This document shows, piece by piece, positions 5,204 to 14,449 of a DNA stretch of 35,358 bases. Under the pieces are notes generated by a model. It saw only the letters and a program-made list of their open reading frames with translations, was not told the DNA's origin and did not search any database. This DNA comes from a virus. Position numbers and translations under genes: made by a program. The stretch covers positions 1 through 35,358 of IMG/VR virus record IMGVR_UViG_3300009164_000018. The stretch is one strand, 5' to 3'. Every line of letters starts with the position of its first letter. Position 1 is the stretch's first letter.

Positions 5204-6461
5204 CACCAACGCACAGTTTCCCGTCAAGATGGCGAGCCTGTTTGATAAGGCGCGTTACAAAATCTACTACGGAGGCAGGGGCGCAGGCAAGTCGCACAGC
5301 GTAGCCAAGGCGTTACTTATATTGGCGGCAAAAAGCCCCGTTCGCGTTCTTTGCGCTCGTGAGTATCAAACTTCAATCAAAGATTCTGTCCACAAGTTAC
5401 TGTGCGACCAAATAGAGTTGCTGAATATGCACTCCATTTATGAGGTAACTCAAAACAGCATACGGGGCAGAAATGGCTCGGAGTTCGCCTTTGTAGGGCT
5501 GAAGAACAATGTCGCTAATGTAAAAAGTTATGAGGGAATAGATATCTGTTGGGTGGAGGAAGCCCAAACTGTAAGCCGTATGTCTTGGAATACGCTAATC
5601 CCTACTATCCGTAAAGAGCAGTCTGAAATATGGGTCACATTCAACCCAGAACTGGAAACGGATGAAACCTACCAGCGTTTTGTTGTAAAACCACCAGAAC
5701 ATGCCGTAGTGCAAAAAATTAACTGGTCTGATAACCCGTGGTTTCCTGAGACGCTAGCACTAGAGAAGGATGCGCTCAAAAGCCGTGACCCGTCAGCCTA
5801 CCAAACAGTCTGGGAAGGCTTGTGCCGCCTGACAGTAGATGGCGCTATTTTCGCTAATGAGATGCAAGTAGCAGAATTAGATGGGCGCATAACCAAAGTC
5901 CCCTACGACCCGACAAAACCAGTTCATGCCATCTTTGACCTTGGGTGGGCAGACTCTACGGCCATCTGGTTCTTGCAGTTTGTAGGCATGGAAACACGGC
6001 TTATTCGTTATCACGAAGATAGCCAAAAGACTATTAGCCATTACCTAGCGCTGATGCAGACCTACGGGTATATGTATGACACGCTCTGGTTGCCGCATGA
6101 CGCACAGAATAAAACCTTGGCAAGCAACGGCAAGTCCATCGAGGAAATTGTCAGGGCGGCAGGCTACAAGACACGGATTATTGAGAGAACACCTATTGCG
6201 GATTCTATAAATGCGGCACGAACTATATTCAGAAATTGTTGGTTTGATAGAGAAAATTGTTACGATGGTCTACAATGTTTGCGTCACTATCGCTTTGAGG
6301 TAGACCCTGAGACGGGTCAATTTAGCCGAAATCCTTTGCACGACCAGTACAGTCATGGCGCAGATGCCTTTCGGTACATCGGGCTAATGATTAACGAGCC
6401 AAAGCCTAGACGCAGAGTGCAAAATCAACATTACGGGCAACCTTTAGGTTGGATGGGATAA
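5196..6461 (+). CDS. terL: terminase large subunit (PBSX/Terminase_3 type)
   Basis: This 421-residue packaging motor has both ATPase and nuclease domains. Walker A is GGRGAGKS at residues 26-33, Walker B with its catalytic glutamate is IDICWVEEA at 116-124, and the coupling segment WVTFNPE is at 147-153. The RNase H-like nuclease domain starts with the acidic motif FDLGWADS (248-255) and ends with the HGADAFRY region, which supplies later acidic residues. It would cut concatemers and translocate DNA through the portal encoded next. The type fits headful packaging and so fits the circular permutation inferred from the contig ends. Confidence 0.95.
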   Translation: MSDTNAQFPVKMASLFDKARYKIYYGGRGAGKSHSVAKALLILAAKSPVRVLCAREYQTSIKDSVHKLLCDQIELLNMHSIYEVTQNSIRGRNGSEFAFVGLKNNVANVKSYEGIDICWVEEAQTVSRMSWNTLIPTIRKEQSEIWVTFNPELETDETYQRFVVKPPEHAVVQKINWSDNPWFPETLALEKDALKSRDPSAYQTVWEGLCRLTVDGAIFANEMQVAELDGRITKVPYDPTKPVHAIFDLGWADSTAIWFLQFVGMETRLIRYHEDSQKTISHYLALMQTYGYMYDTLWLPHDAQNKTLASNGKSIEEIVRAAGYKTRIIERTPIADSINAARTIFRNCWFDRENCYDGLQCLRHYRFEVDPETGQFSRNPLHDQYSHGADAFRYIGLMINEPKPRRRVQNQHYGQPLGWMG

Positions 6462-6463
6462 AT

Positions 6464-8566
6464 ATGGATGACTTTGACCCAGTAATTACCGAGGCGATAC
6501 AGTTCCTCAAGTTCTGCAATGACGCAGACACTATGAACCGCCAAGAGGCGTTAGAAGACCTAAAGTTTGTATCTGGCGACCAATGGCCAGTCGAGTTACA
6601 GAACTCACGTAACCTCGAATCACGCCCAGTTCTGACTATTAACAAACTAGATGGCTATTGCCGTCAGGTTGCCAACCAACAGCGCCAGCAACGCCCACGT
6701 ATCAAAGTTCACGCTACCAATACGCACGAACAGATGGTGGAAGCCCAAGACATTCAAGGCATCATTCGCCACATTGAGGTTAATTCCAACGCAGACCACG
6801 CCTATGACAACGCCTTTGACTATGCTGTTCGCATGGGTTGGGGCTTTATGCGTGTTCGCACAGACTACGTAAGCGAAGATTCGTTTGACCAAGAAATCTA
6901 CATCGACCCTGTGGATAACCCGTTCACAGTCTATTTTGACCCTAACTCTGTACTGCCAGACGGCTCAGACGCTGAGAAATGCTTAATCACCACAATGATG
7001 AGCAAAGAGGTGTTTCGCTCGCTCTATCCATCAAATGATGACGGCACATCGTTTACCCAACGTGGTACGGGTGACAGCCAGTCGGAGTGGATTACTAAAG
7101 AGGATATTCGCCTAGCCGAGTATTACTACACAGTACGCGAAAAGGCAAAACTCTATCTTTTGAGCGATGGTTCGGCTACTTTTGCTGATGACAAAGACTT
7201 TTTTAACCGCCTACAAATGGCTGGCATTACAGTCATTGACACCCGTGAGTCTTTCAAAAAGACCATTAAATATAAGAAATTGACCGCCATCGAGGTAATT
7301 GAGGAACGCGATTGGCCAAGCCGTTACATTCCCATCGTGCCTGTGTATGGTCGCCACGTTGTGATTGGTGACAAGCGTAAGAAGTTTGGTATGGTGCGCT
7401 ACGCCAAAGACAGCCAGAGAATGTATAACTTCTGGCAAACCTCTATCACCGAATCCATCGCTCTTGCACCGAAAGCCAAGTGGGTTATGGCAGAGGGTCA
7501 AGACGAGGGACACGAAAACGACTGGGCGCAAGCCAACATCAAGTCATTCCCTCTGTTGCGCTACAAGCAGACAGACATTGAGGGCAGAACAGCGCCACCT
7601 CCACAACGCCTGCAACCAGAGCCACCGCCCCAAGGCACGATGATGGCGGCTGGTATGGTGTCTGATGACATAAAAGCCATTATGGGTATCTTTGACCCTG
7701 CCCAACTAGGTCAAGGCAACATCTCAGGCAAGGCGCTAAATGGTCAGCAACAGCAAGTTGACCTAACCAACTACGACTATTACGACAACCTGACCCGTTC
7801 AATCTCCCATGTGGGCAAGATTATTTTGGACTTAATCCCCAAAATCTACGACACAGCGCGTGTTTTGCGAATCATTGGGGAAGATGGCAAGCCAGATATG
7901 CTCAACATCAACCAACGCGATGCCGTGGGCAACATCTTGAACGACACATCCATCGGTCAATACGATGTGGTGATGGAGACAGGGCCAGGCTACAACAGCA
8001 AGCGCCAAGAAGCCGTAGATGCCATGATGCCTCTACTGTCTAAGCCAGAACTGTTCAATGTTGCTGGTGACTTGGTGTTCCGTAACATGGACTTCCCAGG
8101 CGCTGACGTAATCGCTGACCGCTTGGCGGCTATGAACCCAATGAGCCAGATTGACGAGAAATCTGACATTCCTCCTCAAGTTCAGATGCAAATCATGGCG
8201 GCTAAGAAGCAAGTCGCTGATATGCAACAGCAAATGGAAGCCATGCAGATTCTCATTAAACAGCGTCAAGACATTGAGCAAGTTAAGCAAGACGCTGAGA
8301 CTAAGCGTGAATTGCTACGTCAAACTGGCAAGGCGCACAACACCGAGACAATGGCAGAAGTTAAGGTCAACGACCAGAATACTCGCGCTATTACCTCACA
8401 GAACAAGATTGAGATTGAAGCGATTACGGACTTGCTGTTGCACCACATGGACACAGCCCGTCTTAACGCTGAGATTGACAAGCGAAACATGGAACAAGAT
8501 AGGGCTATGCAATTCGCGGCTCAAGATATTGCCGACCAAGGCAATCCTTTGACACAGCAACAATAA
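6464..8566 (+). CDS. portal protein, P22-like
   Basis: This 700-residue protein starts at MDDFDPVITE; an in-frame TTG at 6449 would overlap terL but is a poorer start. Length (P22 gp1 is 725) and order (terL, portal, scaffold, coat) agree with a P22-type dodecameric portal. The N-terminal RQEALEDLKFVSGDQWP and RPVLTINKLDGYCRQV segments, followed by QRQQRPRIKVHA, are typical of this family. Near the end, residues from about 570 form a long glutamine-rich helix (MAAKKQVADMQQQMEAMQIL), as expected for the barrel or C-terminal coiled coil. It forms the DNA entry channel and connects to the gp4-like ring. Confidence 0.92.
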   Translation: MDDFDPVITEAIQFLKFCNDADTMNRQEALEDLKFVSGDQWPVELQNSRNLESRPVLTINKLDGYCRQVANQQRQQRPRIKVHATNTHEQMVEAQDIQGIIRHIEVNSNADHAYDNAFDYAVRMGWGFMRVRTDYVSEDSFDQEIYIDPVDNPFTVYFDPNSVLPDGSDAEKCLITTMMSKEVFRSLYPSNDDGTSFTQRGTGDSQSEWITKEDIRLAEYYYTVREKAKLYLLSDGSATFADDKDFFNRLQMAGITVIDTRESFKKTIKYKKLTAIEVIEERDWPSRYIPIVPVYGRHVVIGDKRKKFGMVRYAKDSQRMYNFWQTSITESIALAPKAKWVMAEGQDEGHENDWAQANIKSFPLLRYKQTDIEGRTAPPPQRLQPEPPPQGTMMAAGMVSDDIKAIMGIFDPAQLGQGNISGKALNGQQQQVDLTNYDYYDNLTRSISHVGKIILDLIPKIYDTARVLRIIGEDGKPDMLNINQRDAVGNILNDTSIGQYDVVMETGPGYNSKRQEAVDAMMPLLSKPELFNVAGDLVFRNMDFPGADVIADRLAAMNPMSQIDEKSDIPPQVQMQIMAAKKQVADMQQQMEAMQILIKQRQDIEQVKQDAETKRELLRQTGKAHNTETMAEVKVNDQNTRAITSQNKIEIEAITDLLLHHMDTARLNAEIDKRNMEQDRAMQFAAQDIADQGNPLTQQQ

Positions 8567-8589
8567 AGTGGTAAATTTGCCATCAAACC

Positions 8590-8613
8590 TTACCAGTTAG
8601 GTTAACTGGGTAA
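8590..8613 (+). other. intergenic stem-loop before the scaffold gene
   Basis: TTACCAGTTA (8590-8599) and TAACTGGGTAA (8603-8613) pair over 10 bp with one bulged G and a 3-base loop. There is no T-run, so it is not a standard terminator. It sits in the 64-base gap between portal and scaffold genes, where an RNA-processing or translation-control structure would separate their expression levels. Confidence 0.45.
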
Positions 8614-8630
8614 ATCCGTAGGGACACGTA

Positions 8631-9512
8631 ATGTCTGACAAAGAAGCAAGTCAAGTTTTGACTAGCGAAAACTCGGCAGAGTTTTATGCAAATAGATTAG
8701 GTTTAGCCGACCAACCCGAAGTTGAGGCCGCACCAGCGGAGCCGACAGAGGCAGAGGAACGGAGTGAACCAGAAATCGAAGAAAAAGAGCAAGAGGAAAA
8801 GCCTAAAGCGAATCCGAAACTCGAAAGACGTTTTTCTGAGATAACCAAGCAACGTGAAGAAGCGCGTAAAGAAGCGCAACAAGAGCGTCAAGCAAGGGAA
8901 GCCTTAGAAGCCCGTTTAGCGGCACTTGAGAGACAGCCAGCGCAACAAGCGCCTAAAGTCGATGAAGAGCCACAACCTAGCCAATTCAACGATGCGTTTG
9001 AATATGCGAAGGCTCTAGCAGAGTACACAGCAGACAAGCGAATCGGTGAAATGAAACGGCAAGAAGCCGAGGCAAAGCAAGAACAAGAACGCCAAAAAGT
9101 CATAGAGACTTGGGCAAGTAAGGTACAAGCCGCCAAAGCATCATTGCCAGACTTTGATGACATAGTAGCGTCTAGTGATGTGGTCGTAAATGATGACATT
9201 CGAGATGCGATTCTTGAGAGCGATGTGGGGCCACAAATCCTCTACCATCTGGCTGAGAATGACGATGTAGCAAAGCGCATTGCAGGGTTGTCTGCTAAAC
9301 AAGCGTTAAGAGAGATAGGTAAGTTAGAGGCAAGGTTCGAGGCAAAGGAAACAGCGCCAGAAGCCAAACCGATTGTTCGTAGTAAAGCACCAGCGCCAAT
9401 CCAACCGCTAAGAGGGTCTAGTCCTGCTGATGTACCGCTATCCACCAATGGTGAGTGGCATGGAACATTTCAAGCATGGAAAGAGGCTCGCAAAGCAGGG
9501 AAGATTCGCTAA
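8631..9512 (+). CDS. head scaffolding protein, putative
   Basis: This 293-residue, highly charged protein is rich in Glu, Lys, Gln and Ala. Residues about 30-65 are acidic (PTEAEERSEPEIEEKEQEEK), followed by a long predicted coiled coil to about residue 165. Scaffolds of P22-like phages (about 300 residues) are elongated helical proteins placed between portal and coat genes, exactly as here. The C-terminus is basic (WKEARKAGKIR), consistent with the P22 scaffold's positively charged coat-binding helix-turn-helix. Identification rests on position, size and composition rather than a conserved motif. Confidence 0.85.
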   Translation: MSDKEASQVLTSENSAEFYANRLGLADQPEVEAAPAEPTEAEERSEPEIEEKEQEEKPKANPKLERRFSEITKQREEARKEAQQERQAREALEARLAALERQPAQQAPKVDEEPQPSQFNDAFEYAKALAEYTADKRIGEMKRQEAEAKQEQERQKVIETWASKVQAAKASLPDFDDIVASSDVVVNDDIRDAILESDVGPQILYHLAENDDVAKRIAGLSAKQALREIGKLEARFEAKETAPEAKPIVRSKAPAPIQPLRGSSPADVPLSTNGEWHGTFQAWKEARKAGKIR

Positions 9513-9545
9513 ACCTAATCTTTTTTAAACTTTTAAGGAAATGAA

Positions 9546-10802
9546 ATGGCTAATAATTTATTGACCATCTCCAAGATTACCAACGAAGCGTTGATGGTCT
9601 TGGAAAACGAGTTGACCTTCACTTCAGAAGTAGACCGCAACTATGACGACCAATTTGCCGTAGTTGGCGCAAAGATTGGTAACACAGTTAACGTTCGCAA
9701 GCCTGGCCGTTTTATCGGTACAACTGGCCCCGCGTTGAACGTTGAAGACTTTAACGAGACTTCAGTCCCCGTTACCTTGGCTACACAATTCCACGTTGAC
9801 ACACAGTTCACTACACAAGACTTGGCTTTGAGCCTTGATATGTTTAGCGACCGCGTGTTGAAGCCTGCTGTTGCCGCTATCGCCAACAAGATTGACCGCG
9901 ATGGTTTGGCTATGGCTACTTTGCAGACCGCCAACATCGTTGGTACTGCTGGTACACCACCCACAGGTTTGATTACCTATTTGACCGCTGGCGCGTACCT
10001 CGATTCTGAAGGCGCACCACGTGATGGTCGTCGTTCATGTATCGTTGAACCCTTCACATCTGCAACTATCGTTGACAGTTTGAAAGGTTTGTTCGTACCA
10101 CAAGAAGCGATTAGCGAGCAATACCGCAAGGGCTTGATGGGTCGTGACTCTGGTGGCATGAACTGGAAACTTGACCAAAACGTTGTTGCTCAGACCTTCG
10201 GTTCTAACAGCACAACTACTGTGACTGCTTCTGTTGCTACTACTACTGCTACTGGCTTCTTGACCTCTGGTTGGGCATCCTCTAGCACTATTACTGTGAC
10301 TGCCGCTAACACAGGTACTTTGAACCTCAACGCTGGTGACACTTTCACCATCGCTGGTGTGTACGCCGTCAACCCACAGAACCGCCAAGCCTACGGCTCA
10401 AACAAGTTGCGTAACTTCGTTGTTAAGCAATCTGTTGCCATCGCTTCTGGTTCTTCTGCCTCTGTGATTGTGTCTCCCGCTGTGATTACTTCGGGTCAGT
10501 TCCAGAACGTGTCTATCCCGACTACTTCTGCTTCTGCCGCTGTGACTCAGTTCAACAGCACAGGCGTGGTTTCTCCACAAAACATCATCATGCACCGCAA
10601 TGCCTTTACGTTGGCCGTGGCCGATTTAGAGTTGCCAGAAGGTGTCCATTTTGCTGGTCGTGCTTCCGACAAGGAAATCGGTCTGTCAATGCGTGTTGTG
10701 CGTCAGTACACCATCAACAACGACTCAATCCCAACCCGTTTGGATGTGTTGTATGGATGGGCGCCTCTGTACCCAGAACTCGCTTGCCGTGTTGCCGCTT
10801 AA
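9546..10802 (+). CDS. major capsid protein, P22 coat-like
   Basis: This 418-residue protein is close to P22 gp5 (430) and has a strong AAGGAA upstream. The N-terminus ANNLLTISKITNEALMVLEN, the DRNYDDQFAVVGAKIGNTVN segment and the RKPGRF loop are characteristic of the P22 coat protein family, an HK97-fold shell protein with an extra inserted domain. Residues about 220-340 are Thr/Ser/Val-rich and may be the surface-exposed insertion domain. It should be the most abundant virion protein. The co-chaperonin encoded at 2853 may assist its folding. Confidence 0.93.
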   Translation: MANNLLTISKITNEALMVLENELTFTSEVDRNYDDQFAVVGAKIGNTVNVRKPGRFIGTTGPALNVEDFNETSVPVTLATQFHVDTQFTTQDLALSLDMFSDRVLKPAVAAIANKIDRDGLAMATLQTANIVGTAGTPPTGLITYLTAGAYLDSEGAPRDGRRSCIVEPFTSATIVDSLKGLFVPQEAISEQYRKGLMGRDSGGMNWKLDQNVVAQTFGSNSTTTVTASVATTTATGFLTSGWASSSTITVTAANTGTLNLNAGDTFTIAGVYAVNPQNRQAYGSNKLRNFVVKQSVAIASGSSASVIVSPAVITSGQFQNVSIPTTSASAAVTQFNSTGVVSPQNIIMHRNAFTLAVADLELPEGVHFAGRASDKEIGLSMRVVRQYTINNDSIPTRLDVLYGWAPLYPELACRVAA

Positions 10803-10832
10803 TCATTAACTCTTTTTTAAGGAAACCTAATC

Positions 10833-11273
10833 ATGGCAAATCCAGGCCCAGCAACCACAGTCAGCAATCACCCACAAAACTTGGCATCAAACCAAGCCTT
10901 GCGTCTGATTGCTTCCGCTCAATCCGTAAACCTCTCTGTTGCTGGTGATACAGCATCGGTAGTTTTGGATGTAAGCAAATTTGTGCCAACCAGCGTTGTC
11001 ATCACTAACGGCTTGAACTCTAGCGGTGCTACCACCACTATTGCAACCGCTACTGTTGGCGTGTACACAGGCCCCGCACAAACAGGTTCGACCATTTTGA
11101 CCACCGCGGCTTTAACTAGCAACACGGGTGGCCCTTATGTGACAATCTCTGCCGCTACCAACCTAAACACAGCAATCTCTAACCCAACTAACATTTATGT
11201 GAATGTGGGTACAACTATTGCCGCAACTTGCGATGTGTTTGTTTACGGCTACGACCTCACATTCTTACCCTAA
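10833..11273 (+). CDS. capsid-associated structural protein, putative decoration protein
   Basis: This 146-residue protein has AAGGAA upstream, 30 bases after the coat gene. The sequence is Thr/Ala/Ser/Val-rich with alternating beta pattern (VVITNGLNSSGATTTIATAT) and lacks charge clusters. It lies directly after the coat gene and before a strong terminator, so it shares high coat-level expression. That is the usual place for a decoration or head-stabilising protein. I recognise no family signature, so the decoration role is inferred from position and composition. Confidence 0.6.
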   Translation: MANPGPATTVSNHPQNLASNQALRLIASAQSVNLSVAGDTASVVLDVSKFVPTSVVITNGLNSSGATTTIATATVGVYTGPAQTGSTILTTAALTSNTGGPYVTISAATNLNTAISNPTNIYVNVGTTIAATCDVFVYGYDLTFLP

Positions 11274-11294
11274 TCTGTGAGTAAATAAAGGAAG

Positions 11295-11323
11295 AAGCCA
11301 CTCTCAAAAGGGGTGGCTTTTTT
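11295..11323 (+). terminator. strong intrinsic terminator after the coat operon
   Basis: AAGCCAC (11295-11301) pairs with GTGGCTT (11313-11319), extended by further G-C and G-T pairs. Six T follow from 11318. It would end most transcripts from the head genes, keeping coat messages abundant relative to downstream genes. Confidence 0.85.
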
Positions 11324-11365
11324 CGCTTTTACGATACAATCAATTCATTCTGCAAAGGAATTCTC

Positions 11366-11692
11366 ATGTCATCTACGACTGTTACCCGTGGCAACGTCCG
11401 CGAAACCTTCTACATCGGCCCCACACTCGCACCAGCCGCAGTAGCCGCTTATACCTCTGCTGTACAGACATTTAGTGTCCCTGGCTTGTTGACCACCGAT
11501 TTAGTGCAAACTATTGGTGCTACTGGAGTTCAAACCGCAGGCATTTTGCCAGGCGAGTCTGACTGTTACACCAATGGCGTGTTGTCAATCCAGTTTCTGA
11601 ATGTGACTAACGCTAGTGCCACACCAGCACAAGGCGTGTACGCTATTTCAGTTACTCGCGTTGAAGGCCCATTACCCGCTAATGCGGCTTAA
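11366..11692 (+). CDS. virion structural protein, hypothetical
   Basis: This 108-residue beta-rich protein (VRETFYIGPTLAPAAVAAYT near the start) has AAGGA before its ATG. It lies just after the coat-operon terminator, so a promoter may lie between 11324 and 11365; TACAAT at 11335-11340 is a possible -10 without a clear -35. No charged catalytic cluster is present, and the Thr/Ala/Val composition matches neighbouring structural proteins. The role may be head decoration or head-tail assembly. The exact function is unknown. Confidence 0.6.
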   Translation: MSSTTVTRGNVRETFYIGPTLAPAAVAAYTSAVQTFSVPGLLTTDLVQTIGATGVQTAGILPGESDCYTNGVLSIQFLNVTNASATPAQGVYAISVTRVEGPLPANAA

Positions 11693-11695
11693 ATC

Positions 11696-12040
11696 ATGGC
11701 AGGCTCATCTGTTTTACGAACTGCTGGTCAAACAGTAGCGTTATCGGTCACTTCTACGGCTCACTCCGCAGTTTTGGTCAATGACTCTACTAATGACCAA
11801 GTGAACTACACCGCTTTTCTCAATACGGGTGCAAGCCCTATTGCGGTGAGGTGGGGGCCAACCGACCCAGGCGCGCCCGTGTTCCCTGTTGATGGCACTA
11901 ATGGAGACTTTGTTTTGCCTGCTGGCATGACACAGCCTTTAATTGTTGCTACTTCAGTATCACCATACTACATAACAGCAAAATCCAATTCTGGTACTGC
12001 TGGCATCTTGTATGTAACACCCTCTGTTTATCAAAGTTAA
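11696..12040 (+). CDS. virion structural protein, hypothetical
   Basis: This 114-residue protein starts 4 bases after the preceding stop. A repeated short-strand pattern with a central WGPTDPGAPVFPVDGTNGDF loop and a C-terminal SGTAGILYVTPSVYQS strand suggests a compact beta sandwich such as those of head fibres and decoration proteins. It is co-transcribed with the 11366 gene and precedes the long fibre gene. No enzymatic motif or membrane segment is seen. I would class it as a minor structural protein without further assignment. Confidence 0.6.
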   Translation: MAGSSVLRTAGQTVALSVTSTAHSAVLVNDSTNDQVNYTAFLNTGASPIAVRWGPTDPGAPVFPVDGTNGDFVLPAGMTQPLIVATSVSPYYITAKSNSGTAGILYVTPSVYQS

Positions 12041-12049
12041 AGGGGCGTT

Positions 12050-14440
12050 ATGGCGAACCCTGCCCAGACTGTTGACCAAAATCTTCTTCCCGTTCAAGCG
12101 TATTTTGCACTTGACGGAACTTTTCAGACATTCATAGGGCAGGGTCAGCCTTTTACTGCAACCATCAGTCCATATCAATCTGGTCTGATAATCACCAATA
12201 GCACGATAGATTCTTCTACTATCGGTGCGACTACTCCTTCAACGGGAGTTTTTACCAACATCACTACAAACACAGGCACGATATACACAACGCCTGCTAG
12301 TGACACGGACATAGCAAACAAGGCTTATGTTGACGCTACAACCCAAGGTTTAGCGTTTAAAGCGCCTGCAAACTACACAACAACTGGAAACATCACGCTT
12401 TCTGGTTTAGGCACTCAGGGTGGTGGCGATTGGCCAGTCGCTTTGACTGCTGGTATGAGGGTTTTGGCTAAAAACCAAACTGCAACTGCTGATAACGGCA
12501 TTTATGTGGCGGCTTCTGGCGCTTGGGCGCGGTCTGCCGATGCAAACACATGGAACGAAATCGTTGCCGCTTACCTATTTATCACTTCGGGTACTGTTTG
12601 GGCTGGCTCATCGTGGGTCGACACAAACGAACAAGGTGGAACACTCGGAACTACACCGATTACCTTTGTTCAGTTCTCGAATAACGCAACATATACCGCT
12701 GGAACGGGTTTAACCCTTGCTGGCTACCAGTTCAGCATCACTCCCGTGGGTACTGCGGGAACTTATGGTTCGGCTACACAAACACCAGTTTTCGTTACTA
12801 ACGCAAGCGGTCAAGTAACTAGCGTCACAAACACAACAATAACGCCAGCAGTCGGCTCAATTACTGGTTTGGGTACTGGTGTGGCCACATGGCTTGCAAC
12901 GCCCTCTAGCGCCAATTTAGCGTCTGCTGTAACTGACGAAACTGGTAGCGGTTCATTGGTGTTTGCGACAAACCCAACCTTGGTTACGCCTATTTTGGGA
13001 ACGCCACAATCTGGCAATTTCTCATCAGGCACATTTACTTGGCCAACTTTTAACCAAAACACCACGGGCAATGCGGCTACGGCTACATCGGCTACAAGCG
13101 CCACAACTTCGACTAATCTGGCAGGCGGTGCGGCAGGCTCATTGCCTTATCAAAGCGCAACGGCAACAACTGCAATGCTTGCGGCTGGCTCAAATGGGCA
13201 AGTTCTGACGCTTTCTGCTGGTATACCTTCATGGGCAACACCCACAACGGGAACAGTCACTTCGGTAAGTTTTACTGGTGGATTGATTTCTGTTGCTAAT
13301 GCAAGCACGACTCCTGCGCTAACAGTAGCAGGCACTTCGGGTGGTGTTGTTTACTTCTCTAGCGCATCTACATGGGCATCTTCTGCTGTTTTAGCGGCTA
13401 ATGCTTTGATGGTGGGCGGTGGCGCTGGTACTGCACCATCAACTATTACAACTGGAACTGGTGTTGTAACTGCCTTGGGCGTAGCGGTTGGTTCTGCTGG
13501 CGCTTTTGTAGTAAATGGCGGTGCTTTGGGTACTCCATCATCGGGAACGCTGACAAATGCAACTGGCTTGCCTTTGACAACTGGCGTGACTGGAATACTT
13601 CCTACCGCAAACGGGGGTACAAATGGAACGGCTACTCCTACTGCTGGTGGCATTGCCTATGGTAGCGGTACTGCTTACGCATTTACTGCTGTTGGGTCAT
13701 CAGGTCAGGTTCTAACCTCTAACGGCTCTGGCACACCTACTTGGGCAACGCCAGCATCGTCAATCACGCTAAGTGACGATACAACTACCAACGCTACACG
13801 CTATCCATTGTTTGCTAACGCAACAAGCGGAACAGTAAGCACAGAATATGTTTCCTCTACTAAGTATCAGTTTAACCCTTCAACGGGCGTTCTGACCTCC
13901 ACATCGTTTAGCGGTGCGGGTACGGGTCTAACTGGTACGGCTTCTAGCCTGTCTATTGGTGGCAATGCGGCAACCGCCACAAGTGCCACCACAGCGACTA
14001 ACTTAGCGGGTGGGGCTAACGGCTCTGTGCCTTACCAAACTGGCTCTGGTGCTACAACATTCTTGGCGGCTGGCACTAACGGCTATGTAATGACTTTATC
14101 GGGTGGTGTGCCTACATGGGCGGCCGCGGCATCTTCTGGCATCACGATTTCAGACGATACGACCACTAACGCAACCCGCTATCTAACATTCACAAGCGCC
14201 ACATCTGGTTCGATTACATCTGAGAATGTCAGTTCTACCAAACTGAAATACAACCCAAGCACAGGCGAACTAACCGCGCCAGTTCAAATCGCATCTAACG
14301 GCATAAACATTAACTCCACTACTGTTAGCGCAAGTTACACGATTGCTAGTGGTAACAATGGATTCTCGGTAGGCCCGATAACTGTGGCAAGCGGAATTGC
14401 TGTAACTATTTCTAGCGGTCAACGCTGGTTGGTACTATAA
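12050..14440 (+). CDS. long tail fibre protein with repeat modules
   Basis: This 796-residue, Gly/Thr/Ser/Ala-rich protein has almost no charged stretches. Residues about 85-220 form a module recurrent in phage fibres (KAYVDATTQGLAFKAP, RVLAKNQTATADNGIYVA, ending TPITFVQFS). Next come SGLGTGVATWL-like and GNAATATSAT-like tail-repeat segments. A module beginning I-T-x-S-DDTTTNATRY occurs twice, at about residues 569 and 696, each followed by VSSTK and NPSTG. The C-terminus ends GQRWLVL, like short fibre ends in other environmental podoviruses. It probably forms a trimeric fibre; there is no peptidase-type intramolecular chaperone domain. Host attachment is inferred. Confidence 0.85.
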   Translation: MANPAQTVDQNLLPVQAYFALDGTFQTFIGQGQPFTATISPYQSGLIITNSTIDSSTIGATTPSTGVFTNITTNTGTIYTTPASDTDIANKAYVDATTQGLAFKAPANYTTTGNITLSGLGTQGGGDWPVALTAGMRVLAKNQTATADNGIYVAASGAWARSADANTWNEIVAAYLFITSGTVWAGSSWVDTNEQGGTLGTTPITFVQFSNNATYTAGTGLTLAGYQFSITPVGTAGTYGSATQTPVFVTNASGQVTSVTNTTITPAVGSITGLGTGVATWLATPSSANLASAVTDETGSGSLVFATNPTLVTPILGTPQSGNFSSGTFTWPTFNQNTTGNAATATSATSATTSTNLAGGAAGSLPYQSATATTAMLAAGSNGQVLTLSAGIPSWATPTTGTVTSVSFTGGLISVANASTTPALTVAGTSGGVVYFSSASTWASSAVLAANALMVGGGAGTAPSTITTGTGVVTALGVAVGSAGAFVVNGGALGTPSSGTLTNATGLPLTTGVTGILPTANGGTNGTATPTAGGIAYGSGTAYAFTAVGSSGQVLTSNGSGTPTWATPASSITLSDDTTTNATRYPLFANATSGTVSTEYVSSTKYQFNPSTGVLTSTSFSGAGTGLTGTASSLSIGGNAATATSATTATNLAGGANGSVPYQTGSGATTFLAAGTNGYVMTLSGGVPTWAAAASSGITISDDTTTNATRYLTFTSATSGSITSENVSSTKLKYNPSTGELTAPVQIASNGININSTTVSASYTIASGNNGFSVGPITVASGIAVTISSGQRWLVL

Positions 14441-14449
14441 GGAAGAACA

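Noticed and set aside
5322-8129. Additional TTGGCGG copies at 5322-5328 and 8123-8129 as trans targets of the C4-like RNA
   Set aside because: Neither has an adjacent CGTAGTA, both lie inside conserved coding sequence (terL, portal), and a 7-base match is expected by chance.
9641-10595. Minus-strand ORFs opposite the coat gene
   Set aside because: They lie opposite a well-supported coat gene, lack ribosome binding sites, and have shadow-frame composition.
12050-14440. Repeats in the fibre gene as a CRISPR-like or satellite array
   Set aside because: They are codon-phased protein repeats of Gly/Thr/Ala modules, with irregular spacing and no conserved DNA repeat.
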